DNA of 64,000 nt from NCBI RefSeq assembly GCF_000621145.1, contig NZ_JHZB01000001.1:1-64000 (forward strand), given 5' to 3'. The notes beneath the pieces were generated by a model. The model had not been told where the DNA came from, did no database searches, and saw only the letters and a program-made list of their open reading frames with translations. This DNA is from Desulfobulbus elongatus DSM 2908. GTDB taxonomy: Bacteria > Desulfobacterota > Desulfobulbia > Desulfobulbales > Desulfobulbaceae. The number at the start of each line of letters is the position of its first letter. Position 1 is the stretch's first letter. Shown here in pieces: positions 8,531-17,149 of this stretch. Position numbers and translations under genes: made by a program.

Positions 8531-9332
8531 TCCCTTGCCCCGGTACCGGCCTGCGGAGTTCGCCGTCCGTTTTGACGAGGTCACGGTCGAGCGCGGCGGC
8601 ATTTCCATCCTCGACCGGGTGAGCGCCATTGCGCCCAGGGGGAGCTGCACCGCGATCATCGGTCCCAACGGCGCGGGAAAAACCACGCTGCTGCTGGCCC
8701 TGCTGGGCGAAATCGACTACCGGGGCCGCATCGTCTTCGGCGCCGACGGCCGGCCGCCCCGCATCGGCTATGTGCCCCAGCGGCTCGCCTTCGACCGGGG
8801 CATGCCGCTGACCGTGGCCGAGTTCCTGGCCATGGGCTTTCAGAAAAAACCGCTGTGGTTCGGCATCGACACCGCTCTGCGCCGCCGGGCCATGGAGGCG
8901 CTGACCCTGGTCAAGGCGGACCATCTGGCCGGCCGCATCGTCGGTGCCCTGTCCGGCGGCGAGCTGCAACGGGTGCTGCTGGCCCTGGCCCTGCGGCAGG
9001 AGCCCGACCTGCTGGTCCTGGACGAACCCTCGGCCGGGGTCGATTTCCAGGGAGAGTTGATCTTCTGCGAACTGCTCGACGACCTGCGCCGGCAGCGGGG
9101 CTTCACCCAGCTGATGGTCAGCCACGACCTGGCCACGGTCACCCACCACGCCACCCACGTGATCTGCCTCAACCGCAAGGTGGCGGCCGAGGGCCCGCCC
9201 CGGCAGACCCTGACCGACGACAATCTCACCGCCATTTTCGGCATGCACATGGGCTTGGTCAACTCCCGCTCCATGCCCGGCGACCGGGCGGTCTGCTCGG
9301 CCCCCTGCTGCCAGGAGCGGCCCGATGCCTGA
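8517..9332 (+). CDS. znuC: Zinc-type ABC transporter ATP-binding protein
   Basis: 271 residues from a TTG start that overlaps the end of the binding-protein gene by 14 bases; no better ATG exists before the conserved core, but a slightly later start is possible. Walker A (GPNGAGKTT), signature (LSGGELQRV), Walker B (LLVLDEPSAGVD) and the switch His (LMVSHD) are all intact. The C-terminal tail has three cysteines (AVCSAPCCQE), which might sense or bind metal; that is speculation. It should power the permease encoded next. Confidence 0.85.
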   Translation: MAAADPLPRYRPAEFAVRFDEVTVERGGISILDRVSAIAPRGSCTAIIGPNGAGKTTLLLALLGEIDYRGRIVFGADGRPPRIGYVPQRLAFDRGMPLTVAEFLAMGFQKKPLWFGIDTALRRRAMEALTLVKADHLAGRIVGALSGGELQRVLLALALRQEPDLLVLDEPSAGVDFQGELIFCELLDDLRRQRGFTQLMVSHDLATVTHHATHVICLNRKVAAEGPPRQTLTDDNLTAIFGMHMGLVNSRSMPGDRAVCSAPCCQERPDA

Positions 9333-10191
9333 TCTGTCGCCGCTCTACAATCTGCTCGCCCAGTTGCTGCCCTTCGACTGCCTCCAGGCCCGCTTCATGC
9401 AGCAGGCCCTGGCCGGCCTGCTCCTGCTGGCGCCGATGACCGCCGCCATGGGCATCCTGGTGGTCAACTTCCGCATGTCGTTTTTTGCCGACGCTATCAG
9501 CCATTCCGCCTTTGCCGGCGTGGCCCTGGGCCTGCTCCTCGCCCTGGACCCCGATTGGACCATGCCGGCCTTCGGCCTGCTGGTGGGGCTGGGGATCATG
9601 CTCATGCAGCGCTCGTCCAACCTCTCCTCCGACACGGTGATCGGGGTCTTTTTCTCAGCCATGGTCGCCTTCGGCCTGGCCATCGTCAGCCGGGACCGGT
9701 CGCTCGCCCGCGATCTGCAGCGGTTTCTCTACGGCGACATCCTCACCATCAGCGACGGCCAGATCATCGCGCTTATGGGACTTTTTCTGACCCTGATGAC
9801 CTTCCAGGCGCTCAGCTACAACCGCCTGCTCTACATCGGCCTCAATCCGACCCTGGCCCGGGCGCACCGGGTTCGGGTGGCGGCGCTGCAATACCTCTTC
9901 GCCGGCCTGCTCGCCCTGATCGTCATGTTCGCGGTGCAGGCGGTGGGCGTGCTGCTGGTCACCGCCCTGCTGATCGTGCCGGCGGCCTCGGCGCGCAATT
10001 TCGCCCGCTCGGCCGGCGCCATGTTCTGGTGGACCCTGCTGATCAGCCTGAGCTCGGCCGTGGCCGGACTGGTGCTCTCCGCCCAGGACTGGGCCCGGAC
10101 CGCCACCGGCGCCACGGTCATCCTGGTGGCCTGCGGCTGGTTCGCGCTCAGCATGCTGGCGGTGGCCCACCGCCGGGAACAGCCGCTCTGA
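9325..10191 (+). CDS. znuB: Zinc-type ABC transporter permease
   Basis: 288 residues with about eight hydrophobic segments, matching the ABC-3 permease family of ZnuB/TroC proteins. Conserved features include ADAISHSAFAGVALG near residue 55 and the EAA-like region around NPTLARAHRVRV. It overlaps the ATPase gene by 8 bases and closes the operon. With the His-rich binding protein the most likely substrate is Zn, although Mn cannot be excluded. Confidence 0.87.
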   Translation: MPDLSPLYNLLAQLLPFDCLQARFMQQALAGLLLLAPMTAAMGILVVNFRMSFFADAISHSAFAGVALGLLLALDPDWTMPAFGLLVGLGIMLMQRSSNLSSDTVIGVFFSAMVAFGLAIVSRDRSLARDLQRFLYGDILTISDGQIIALMGLFLTLMTFQALSYNRLLYIGLNPTLARAHRVRVAALQYLFAGLLALIVMFAVQAVGVLLVTALLIVPAASARNFARSAGAMFWWTLLISLSSAVAGLVLSAQDWARTATGATVILVACGWFALSMLAVAHRREQPL

Positions 10192-10365
10192 GCGCCGCAC
10201 CGGCGGCCCGTCGCCGGAAAAGCGACTGCGCCTGCCGGCCCGGAACCGTTCCGACTCTCCGCCGCCCTATCGCCATCCGCCGAAGTATGGTACTATCCTG
10301 TCAACAATGTTGAGCGGATTGCCGGCCCGGCAGCCCGTCGTTCCCCCTGCTGACGACCTGACCCC

Positions 10366-13300
10366 ATGAAGCATCGGCCTTCCCGGCTTTTTTTCGACAC
10401 CAACGACTACAAACTGCTGGGCATCGTCAACGATGTGCTCAAGCAGCGCTCCCGGCCGCAGCAGTCGGTGAGTTCGCTGATGACCCCCTACATGCATCCC
10501 CACGGCATCAAGGAGATGGCCGCCTCCACCGGCCTGCGGGTCGCCTACGCCATCGTCAGGCTGCTCGGCTCGCTCGAGGCGGGCAAGGCCCACGACCGGA
10601 TCGTCGCCCTGCGCAGTCTGCGCGACGAGGTCTTCAGTTCCGCCACCTCGTTCTATCACAAGAACACCGCCCGGGTGCTGATGCAGATCATCAAGGAACT
10701 GGTGCGCCACGAGGGCAACGAGGTGCGGCAGTTGGAACTGGCGCACGATTTCCGCATGGTCTACACCGGCAAGCCGCGCCTGGTGCGCAAGGAGCTGGCC
10801 AAGTACCACCTTCTGGAGATGCCGGAGGAGTGGAACCAGTTCGCCTTTGACGACCACGTCCACGACGCCAACACCAAGGGGAGGAAATCGCCCACCCACC
10901 TGCTGATGGATGCCTGGATCAAGGGCATCCGCAAGCTGACCGTGGTGTACTACAACCATGTCGAACAGGAGGTGGTGGAGGAACTGCTCGAGGCCGGGGA
11001 GATTCTCGACATCCATGTCCGTATCGGCATCGAGTTCTCGTCGCGTTTCCGCAACAAGTTCGTCCGCTTCATCTGGGAACTGGAGGGCTTTTTCGACCGG
11101 CACAGCCTGCTGCAGTTCCTGCGGGAGGAAGCGGTGCGGGAGATGCTCGACCAGGGCCGGCAGGTTTCCCTCTACCAGCAGCGCTATGTGCTCGAGGTGA
11201 TCGCCTCCTTCAACACCGTCCATCGACCGGTCCTGGACCGGGAGCTGGAGGTGGAGAGCCAGCCGCTGGACCCGGACCAGTTCCTCCGCTTCGTCGGCAC
11301 CGGCCAGCCTTCGCTTCTCCATCTCGCCAAATTCATCCAGAACCACTACCGCGCCCTGCTCGAAGCCGAGGTGCGCCGGATCCACCGGGATTCCCTCCTG
11401 GACAGCGACAGACGGGAAGAGCTGTTGTGGGCCTGTTCCCGCAAGATGGCCAAACTCGACCTCGAGGGCCTCATCAACCGGTATCTCCAGCCCCCGCGCA
11501 ATCCCGGCCTGCACGATCCCACGGTGCCCCACGACGAAGGCCAGCCCCCGCTGATGCATCTGGCCCCGCCCGAACTGCTGGGCCGGCTCGCCTCCATGCA
11601 TTCGGGTTCGCGCTTCACCTTGAACCTGAGCAATCTCTCGATTCACGACACCCTGGAACTGCTCTACATCTGCCAGGGGCGGATCACCCATATCGAGGCC
11701 TTCAACCTCAAGGACTCGGGCCACGGCATGACCGCGCTGGCCTCGGTCAAGGGCAGCGGTTTCGCCGGCGAGGCGGTGGACATCAGCAGTCCGGCACGGA
11801 ACTACAGGCTGATCAACGTGCTGCAGAAGGCCCTGAACGAGGACAACGTCATCGCCCTGAAACGGGCGATCCGGGCCATTATCTGGGATTTCGAGCAGAC
11901 TCGCCTGGTCATGGAGAAACGGTGCGAGGAAGGGAAGGCGCAGCCGCAGCCGCCGGACAACCTGGCCGCCCTGCACGCCGAACTGGCGGCGATGAACCGG
12001 CGCCGGGACGACCTGCTCGACATCCTCATCAATATCGAGTCGTTCCACAGCCATTACAACAAACGCTACCTCGGTTCCCGCATCGGCTCGGGCTCGACCG
12101 GGCAGTCGCAGCTCCAGCACGGCATGGGGCTGGTGGTGGTGGACACCCTGCCGCAACGGGCCGTGCGCCAGGTCATGCTGGAACATTGGGGGGATCAGCG
12201 CAAGCTCATCCCGGTCAGCGCCCGGATGATCCATCACCACCATCGCCGAGGGGAAGCGCCGCCCTCCCTGCCCTGGTCGCAACGGATTGTGCGGAACATG
12301 CAAGGCAGGAGTCGCGGCGACGGTCCGTTGAAATGGAGCGATTGGAGCCTGGACCGGTTCGAGGTGCATCCCGGGGCCGACGGCAACATCGCCACCTTGG
12401 GCGGCGTCCGCCGCGCGCCCTCGATCGATGTGCATCCGGGCCTGAACAAGGGCAGGACCGGCAGGCCGTCCCCGCGGTACCTCAATACGCACCTGCGCAA
12501 TACCCTCAAGATCGCGGCCGGGTTCGTGCCGGCCTTCCTCACCTTCGCCCTGACCAAGGATTGGTGGGTGCTGGCCTATCTCGGGGCCTTTATCTGGTTC
12601 GGCATCACCGGTGTCCGCAATATCATTCAGTCGATCCTGGGCGGCGGGGGGCTCAAGCGCTCGCCTCTGCTGCCGTGGAATTCCCTGGTGAGCTGGAGCC
12701 GGATCGCCGATTCCCTCTTCTACACCGGCTTTTCGGTGCCGCTGCTCGATTACCTGGTCAAGACCCTGTTGTTGCAGCAGCAACTGGGCATCACCACCTC
12801 CACCAGCCCCTTGGCGCTCTATTCGGTGATGGCCCTGGCCAACGGCGTCTACATCTCCACCCACAACACCCTGCGCGGTTTGCCTCCCAGCGCGATCATC
12901 GGCAATTTTTTCCGCTCGATTTTCTCCATTCCTCTGGCCATTCTCTTCAACGACAGCCTGGCCGTGGCGCTGCATTGGGGCATGGTGCCGGAGGTCGAGG
13001 AGGGCTTGCAGAAATGGGCCGCGGTGATCTCCAAGCTCGCCTCGGACTGCGTGGCCGCGGTGATCGAAGGCTTGGCCGACCGGCAGAGCAATGTCCGCAT
13101 CCGGCTGGCCGATTACCGGGAGAAGCTCAGCCAGATGTTTTCGGCCTATGCCCGTCTGGATCTGCTCTTTCCGGAAGAGGATGTCCTCGACCTGCTCCAG
13201 TCGCCCAAGGCCCTGATTGCGGCCATTCACGAAGAGGCCCACGATCTGGAGAAGGTGTTCATCGCCAATGCCCTGGACCTGATGTACATCTGGATGTACC

Positions 13301-13563
13301 AGCCCAGGGCGCGCAAGGCCCTGCAACAGATCGTGGCGACGATGTCCGCCGAGGAATGGCTCATCTTCTACCGTTCCCAACTGGTTCTCAAGCGGCAGCG
13401 GGAAATCAGCCAGGTGTTCGTCGACGGCATGGTGGGGCGGAATTTCGCCAAGGCGCTTGCCTTTTACCTCGACCGCTCCGATGCCTACCTGCTTGACATG
13501 GTGGCCATGGGCAGGTTCCGGGAACGGTATCAGAAGAAGTACGGCCTGCTCGCCACCGCCTGA
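10366..13563 (+). CDS. Large uncharacterised membrane protein with PHP-like N-terminal region
   Basis: 1065 residues, not recognised as any named protein. Residues about 160-230 read like a PHP metal-hydrolase domain: H164-x-H166 in FDDHVHDANT, then GIRKLTVVYYNH ending at H198, then GIEFS with E223. A long helical middle follows, then a polar loop (residues about 625-700) rich in His/Arg, and a hydrophobic part at about 712-875 with four to six membrane spans. A soluble helical C-terminus of about 190 residues closes it. No signal peptide is visible, so the catalytic-looking N-terminus should be cytoplasmic. The gene stands alone between the zinc operon and a convergent glycosyltransferase. 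The opposite strand also has a long open frame; its Gly/His/Gln-rich composition marks it as a shadow. Confidence 0.75.
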   Translation: MKHRPSRLFFDTNDYKLLGIVNDVLKQRSRPQQSVSSLMTPYMHPHGIKEMAASTGLRVAYAIVRLLGSLEAGKAHDRIVALRSLRDEVFSSATSFYHKNTARVLMQIIKELVRHEGNEVRQLELAHDFRMVYTGKPRLVRKELAKYHLLEMPEEWNQFAFDDHVHDANTKGRKSPTHLLMDAWIKGIRKLTVVYYNHVEQEVVEELLEAGEILDIHVRIGIEFSSRFRNKFVRFIWELEGFFDRHSLLQFLREEAVREMLDQGRQVSLYQQRYVLEVIASFNTVHRPVLDRELEVESQPLDPDQFLRFVGTGQPSLLHLAKFIQNHYRALLEAEVRRIHRDSLLDSDRREELLWACSRKMAKLDLEGLINRYLQPPRNPGLHDPTVPHDEGQPPLMHLAPPELLGRLASMHSGSRFTLNLSNLSIHDTLELLYICQGRITHIEAFNLKDSGHGMTALASVKGSGFAGEAVDISSPARNYRLINVLQKALNEDNVIALKRAIRAIIWDFEQTRLVMEKRCEEGKAQPQPPDNLAALHAELAAMNRRRDDLLDILINIESFHSHYNKRYLGSRIGSGSTGQSQLQHGMGLVVVDTLPQRAVRQVMLEHWGDQRKLIPVSARMIHHHHRRGEAPPSLPWSQRIVRNMQGRSRGDGPLKWSDWSLDRFEVHPGADGNIATLGGVRRAPSIDVHPGLNKGRTGRPSPRYLNTHLRNTLKIAAGFVPAFLTFALTKDWWVLAYLGAFIWFGITGVRNIIQSILGGGGLKRSPLLPWNSLVSWSRIADSLFYTGFSVPLLDYLVKTLLLQQQLGITTSTSPLALYSVMALANGVYISTHNTLRGLPPSAIIGNFFRSIFSIPLAILFNDSLAVALHWGMVPEVEEGLQKWAAVISKLASDCVAAVIEGLADRQSNVRIRLADYREKLSQMFSAYARLDLLFPEEDVLDLLQSPKALIAAIHEEAHDLEKVFIANALDLMYIWMYQPRARKALQQIVATMSAEEWLIFYRSQLVLKRQREISQVFVDGMVGRNFAKALAFYLDRSDAYLLDMVAMGRFRERYQKKYGLLATA

Positions 13564-13654
13564 TCGTTGTCCGGAGGCGTGCCGACCGGTGAAAAAGCGG
13601 GGGGCCGCAACGGCCGCGGGCAATGTGCGAACGGTTGGGCAGGGGAGGGGCGGT

Positions 13655-14776
13655 TTAGTGCGGAGACGGAGGATGGATGCCGTAGCGGCCGTAGGTGGCC
13701 AGCAGGATCCGCACCATGGCGCCGATACCGTAGCGGTCGGCAATGCGCTGATGCTGCCGGGCCATCCGCTCCGGATCGCGCCGCGGCAGGCCGGCCAGTT
13801 CGGCCAATCCCTGGCGGGCGGCCGGGACGTCGTCGTAGTCGACCAGCCGGCAGTCCTCGACCAGGCGCAGCGGCTCCATGGTCGACGGAATCCGGCAGGC
13901 CAGCACGGGCAGGCCGTTGAGCAGGCTCTGGATCAGGGACTGGGAGATGCCTTCGGCCTCATACGAGGAAAAGAAGCAGAGATCGAAGGCGCTGAAAAAC
14001 CGTTCCGGCTGCTCCTGGTGCCCGGTGAAGATCACCCGGTCCGCCACGCCCAGATCGCGGACCATCTCCTGCAGCGCGGGCAGTTCCTCCCCGCCGCCGC
14101 CCACGATCATGAACCGGTAGGGCGCAGGCATCACCGCCGCCGTCCTGACGATGAAGCGGTGGCCCTTGTACTGCCGGAGAAAACCGACGTTGCCCACCAG
14201 GATCTCCTGCTCGCCGATGCCGTAGTGCTGGCGGACGGCCCGCCGGTGTTCCGGCGAAAACCGGAAACGGGCCTCGTCGTTGCCGGTGGAGAGGACCACC
14301 ATCTTCTCCGGCCCGATGCCCTGGGCCGCCAGTTGGTCGGCAATGGCGCCGCTGCAGGTGAAGATGACCTGCGGAAACCGATAGCTCAGGGTCGAGGAGA
14401 CCGGCGCCAGCACATGGCGGGTGCGGATGACCAGCGGCACGCGGCAGAGCCGGGCCAGGGCGCCGGCCACCCAGGAATCCTCGGAGGAATGGGTGTTGAC
14501 CACCGCGGGCTTGAGCGTCCTGATGCAGCGGAACAGGCGCAGCCAGGAGCGGGGATCGAGCTTGGCGAACGAGGCCTCGTGGACCGGCAGGTCCTCGGCG
14601 GCAGCCCGCCGGGCCAGTTCGGCATCGGCCGGCGCGATCAGGCCGGTGCGGAAACCGTGGCGCCGCATTTCCCTGAGTTCGGTCAGGGTGCGAATCTCCT
14701 GGCCGCCCCAGGCCCGGCTCGATTCGGTGTGGACGATAAGGGGTGGCCTGGTCGGCACACAGTTCGGCGGCATCAT
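13655..14776 (-). CDS. Glycosyltransferase family 4
   Basis: 373 residues from an ATG at 14776 (a second ATG follows directly). A GT-B enzyme: the N-terminal domain opens with LIVHTESSRAWGGQE, the nucleotide-sugar half has VGNVGFLRQYKGHRF, and the family E-x7-E motif sits near FSSYEAEGISQSLIQSL. Such enzymes add sugars from UDP- or GDP-donors, commonly to LPS core or exopolysaccharide. It is 20 bases downstream of the nitroreductase gene, probably co-transcribed, but the two have no obvious joint role. A longer open frame reaching 15595 is only the antisense-free continuation through the nitroreductase region and lacks family similarity there. Confidence 0.87.
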   Translation of the reverse strand: MMPPNCVPTRPPLIVHTESSRAWGGQEIRTLTELREMRRHGFRTGLIAPADAELARRAAAEDLPVHEASFAKLDPRSWLRLFRCIRTLKPAVVNTHSSEDSWVAGALARLCRVPLVIRTRHVLAPVSSTLSYRFPQVIFTCSGAIADQLAAQGIGPEKMVVLSTGNDEARFRFSPEHRRAVRQHYGIGEQEILVGNVGFLRQYKGHRFIVRTAAVMPAPYRFMIVGGGGEELPALQEMVRDLGVADRVIFTGHQEQPERFFSAFDLCFFSSYEAEGISQSLIQSLLNGLPVLACRIPSTMEPLRLVEDCRLVDYDDVPAARQGLAELAGLPRRDPERMARQHQRIADRYGIGAMVRILLATYGRYGIHPPSPH

Positions 14777-14796
14777 GGCAGCAAATCGGCCGGCGC

Positions 14797-15627
14797 TCAC
14801 GCCAGCCGCACCCGGTTGATCATGGCCTCGTCGCGCTGAACGGTGCGGTGGTACTGCACCGTCGGCCGGCCGAAGAGAAGGGTATAGCCCCTGACGTGGT
14901 CGTCGGGGATGCCCAGCCGCCGGTACAGGTCGACATCGATGGTGGACAGGGCCCAGCGGATCATGGCGTTCCACAGGGTGCCGATGCCCATGGAGGCGGC
15001 CAGCAGTTCGAAGTAGCTCATGGCGATGATGATGTCGGCGTCGGGCGTGGTGACGGCCGGCGGCACCGAGACCATGAGCAGGTGGGGGGCATTGCGGAAG
15101 ATGATGTCGCGGCCCTGGTCCCAGGCCGTGACCACATGGCGGAAATAACTCAGATTTTCGCTGAGACGCTTTGCCGCCACCGCCCGACGCAGTCCGTCCA
15201 TGGTTTCGCGGCGGAACACCTCCATGGTGGCCGGGTCGTCGATGACCGTGAACAGGCACTGCCGGTTGTTCTTGCCGGTGGGGGCATTGGCCACGGTGGC
15301 GATCATGGTGTCGATCACTTCGGCCGTCAGCGGCTCCGGCAGGAACCGGCGCACCGACCGCCGCCCCTTGATGAGCGCGGTTACCTGGGCGCTGCCGGGC
15401 AGGCTCTGCGGCAGGGGCAGGGAGTCGTCCGGGTTGCGGCCCAGGATCGACAGGGCGCCGGTCGGGCAGACCGCCAGACAGTGCTGGCAGCGGATGCAGT
15501 GGTGCACCCGCTTGGGGTTGAGCGCCGGATACTCCGCCGCCATTTCGATGATATGAAAGGGGCAGTCGTCGACGCAGGCCCCGCACTGGATGCACAGCTC
15601 CTGGTTGACGGTGAAATGCAGGTCCAT
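14797..15627 (-). CDS. Nitroreductase family protein with N-terminal 2[4Fe-4S] ferredoxin domain
   Basis: 276 residues. The first 60 residues carry two 4Fe-4S motifs (CIQCGACVDDCP and CIRCQHCLAVCP). The remainder is an FMN-binding nitroreductase fold beginning at RRSVRRFLPEPL, with the phosphate-contacting NAPTGKNNRQ segment. This fused architecture is common in anaerobes; the ferredoxin domain likely feeds electrons to FMN for reduction of an unknown substrate. The ATG has a modest AGGAAAACGCC-type upstream site. It is the upstream gene of a two-gene reverse-strand unit. Confidence 0.9.
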   Translation of the reverse strand: MDLHFTVNQELCIQCGACVDDCPFHIIEMAAEYPALNPKRVHHCIRCQHCLAVCPTGALSILGRNPDDSLPLPQSLPGSAQVTALIKGRRSVRRFLPEPLTAEVIDTMIATVANAPTGKNNRQCLFTVIDDPATMEVFRRETMDGLRRAVAAKRLSENLSYFRHVVTAWDQGRDIIFRNAPHLLMVSVPPAVTTPDADIIIAMSYFELLAASMGIGTLWNAMIRWALSTIDVDLYRRLGIPDDHVRGYTLLFGRPTVQYHRTVQRDEAMINRVRLA

Positions 15628-15779
15628 GGCGTTTTCCTCACGGTAGGGAAAGGGGCGAAACGGGACACCGTCGCCCGGAAGGAGGTTTCGACAGGAGAGC
15701 CGATGGCAGGCCGCCCTCTCTGTCCTGCCGTCCGGCAGGGGCGCCGGCTTGGCCGCGCCGGGAGCTTCCGGGCCGCCGT

Positions 15780-16335
15780 GTGGCCACAGCGGATGGACAA
15801 CAGACAGTGATCATACGGCAACTGCACACACTCCGGGGCGGGGTGATCGATACCTCGACCCTGATCTATCTCGAACGGCTGGCCCTGCTGCCGCTGGCGC
15901 TCCACGTTTTCGACCTGCTGCTCATCCCGCCGGTGATCGCCGAATACGGGAGGCACCCGGAGGGGGCGGTCCTGGTGCCCGCACCCGGCGCCGGCCCCAC
16001 CGACGACCTGCTCTGCCGGGCGGCGCAGGCCCTCGGTGGTGCCCGCACCCGGCGCCGGCCCCACCGACGACCTGCTCTGCCGGGCGGCGCAGGCCCTCGG
16101 TCGGCCGGTACTGTCCGAGGACAAACAGGTGCTGCGGCAGGCCCGCCGGCTTGGGCTCGACTCGTACAACACCCTGATGCTCGCGCTCGCCCTCTGTGCC
16201 CAGGGACATCTGCCCCTGGAGGACTTTCCCCGGCAGCGGGAGCGGCTGCGCGGCTTTGCCCGGTACGGCGCCCAGGTGCTGGCCGTGGGCGACGCGGTGT
16301 ACCGGGAACTCCTCGAAGAAACAGCCGGTTCCTGA
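15780..16335 (+). pseudogene. PIN-domain protein gene, frameshifted by a 64-bp tandem duplication
   Basis: The first frame (possible GTG at 15780 or 15807) encodes the PIN start GVIDTSTLIYLERL and a PPVIAEYGRHP segment, then goes out of frame. The second frame resumes at about 16038 and encodes the remaining PIN elements, RPVLSEDKQVLRQA and GLDSYNTLMLAL, to a stop at 16335. Removing one copy of the 64-base duplication (15974-16037 or 16038-16101) restores one continuous protein of about 160 residues. PIN proteins are Mg-dependent RNases, often toxins; no antitoxin gene is visible beside it. As it stands the product would be truncated. Confidence 0.8.
15974..16101. repeat. Perfect 64-bp tandem duplication
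   Basis: Bases 15974-16037 are repeated exactly at 16038-16101. The unit is 64 bases, one more than a multiple of three, so the second copy shifts the reading frame of the PIN gene. The absence of any mismatch means the duplication is very recent or is a sequencing/assembly artefact. Confidence 0.95.
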
Positions 16336-16342
16336 ACAGCCG

Positions 16343-16912
16343 TTATCCGGCCCGCACCAGCTCCCGGGCCAGCGCCGCCGCGGCCCGGAGGTGGCCGTCG
16401 ATATCGCCGTTCGGTTGCAGGCGCAGACCGCCGGCGACCAGGGGCCTGACCTCGAAGCCGCAGAACTCCAGGTTGCGGACGTAGCGTTCGGCCACATCGG
16501 TGTGTGCCCCGGCCGCATCGACGTGGGTGAGAACGAGCACCGCCACCTTGCCCGGCGGCAGCCGGGAGTTTTCCCCGTCGTCGGGGGCGTCGGTGCGGAT
16601 CAGCGACCACAGCCGGTCGAAGAACGACTTGAACTGGCCGCAGGTGTCGCCGAAATAGATCGGCGCGGCAAAGACGACGATATCGGCGGCATGGAGACGG
16701 TCAAGGACAGGGGTGACATCGTCTAGGAGCACACAGCGGTCGGACCGGGTATGGCAGCCCTCGCAACCCTGGCATCCACGGTACTGCATGGCGTTGAGGG
16801 AATAGTCGGTGACCGCGGCGCCGTAGGTGGCGGCGGTTTCGGTGAAGGCACGGGCGATGCGGGCGCTGGTGCCGTTTTTTCTCGGGCTGCCGTGGATGCT
16901 GACGATGTTCAT
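16343..16912 (-). CDS. NADPH-dependent FMN reductase / flavodoxin-fold iron-sulfur flavoprotein
   Basis: 189 residues from an ATG at 16912. The start MNIVSIHGSPRKNGTSARIA is the FMN phosphate-binding loop of the NADPH-dependent FMN reductase family. A Cys cluster (YRGCQGCEGCHTRSDRC) at residues about 46-63 resembles the compact cysteine motif of iron-sulfur flavoproteins from anaerobes, which may hold a 4Fe-4S cluster. A flavin-contact APIYFGDTCGQFKSFFDR segment follows. It probably shuttles electrons between Fe-S and FMN to reduce oxygen species or quinones. It converges on the broken PIN gene. Confidence 0.87.
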   Translation of the reverse strand: MNIVSIHGSPRKNGTSARIARAFTETAATYGAAVTDYSLNAMQYRGCQGCEGCHTRSDRCVLLDDVTPVLDRLHAADIVVFAAPIYFGDTCGQFKSFFDRLWSLIRTDAPDDGENSRLPPGKVAVLVLTHVDAAGAHTDVAERYVRNLEFCGFEVRPLVAGGLRLQPNGDIDGHLRAAAALARELVRAG

Positions 16913-17149
16913 AACCCTTTGATGACGAAGGTTTGGGCGAAAACGGGCCAAATGGTGGCGGGCATTGTACGAACAAGGCCGGCATTTTGCCAGGGAAATA
17001 TCGGCCGGTTGATCGCCGGCCGGATGGCGGGACGCCTGCCGGGCGGCCGCGGGCCGGCGCTAATCTTTTCGCTTCTGGCGCCGCGACATGCTATGATCGC
17101 AGTCTGGCTGCCGAGGGGCGCGTCGAGACGAGTTTTTCATTGAGGATGC

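Noticed and set aside
10267-13743. A 1158-codon open frame antisense to the large membrane protein gene
   Set aside because: Its product is dominated by Gly, His, Gln, Arg and Ala with no domain or hydrophobic pattern, and it results from the GC-biased third codon positions of the real forward gene.
14777-15595. Extension of the glycosyltransferase frame upstream to 15595
   Set aside because: The extra N-terminal 270 residues are an out-of-frame reading of the nitroreductase gene; the conserved glycosyltransferase start is at 14776.
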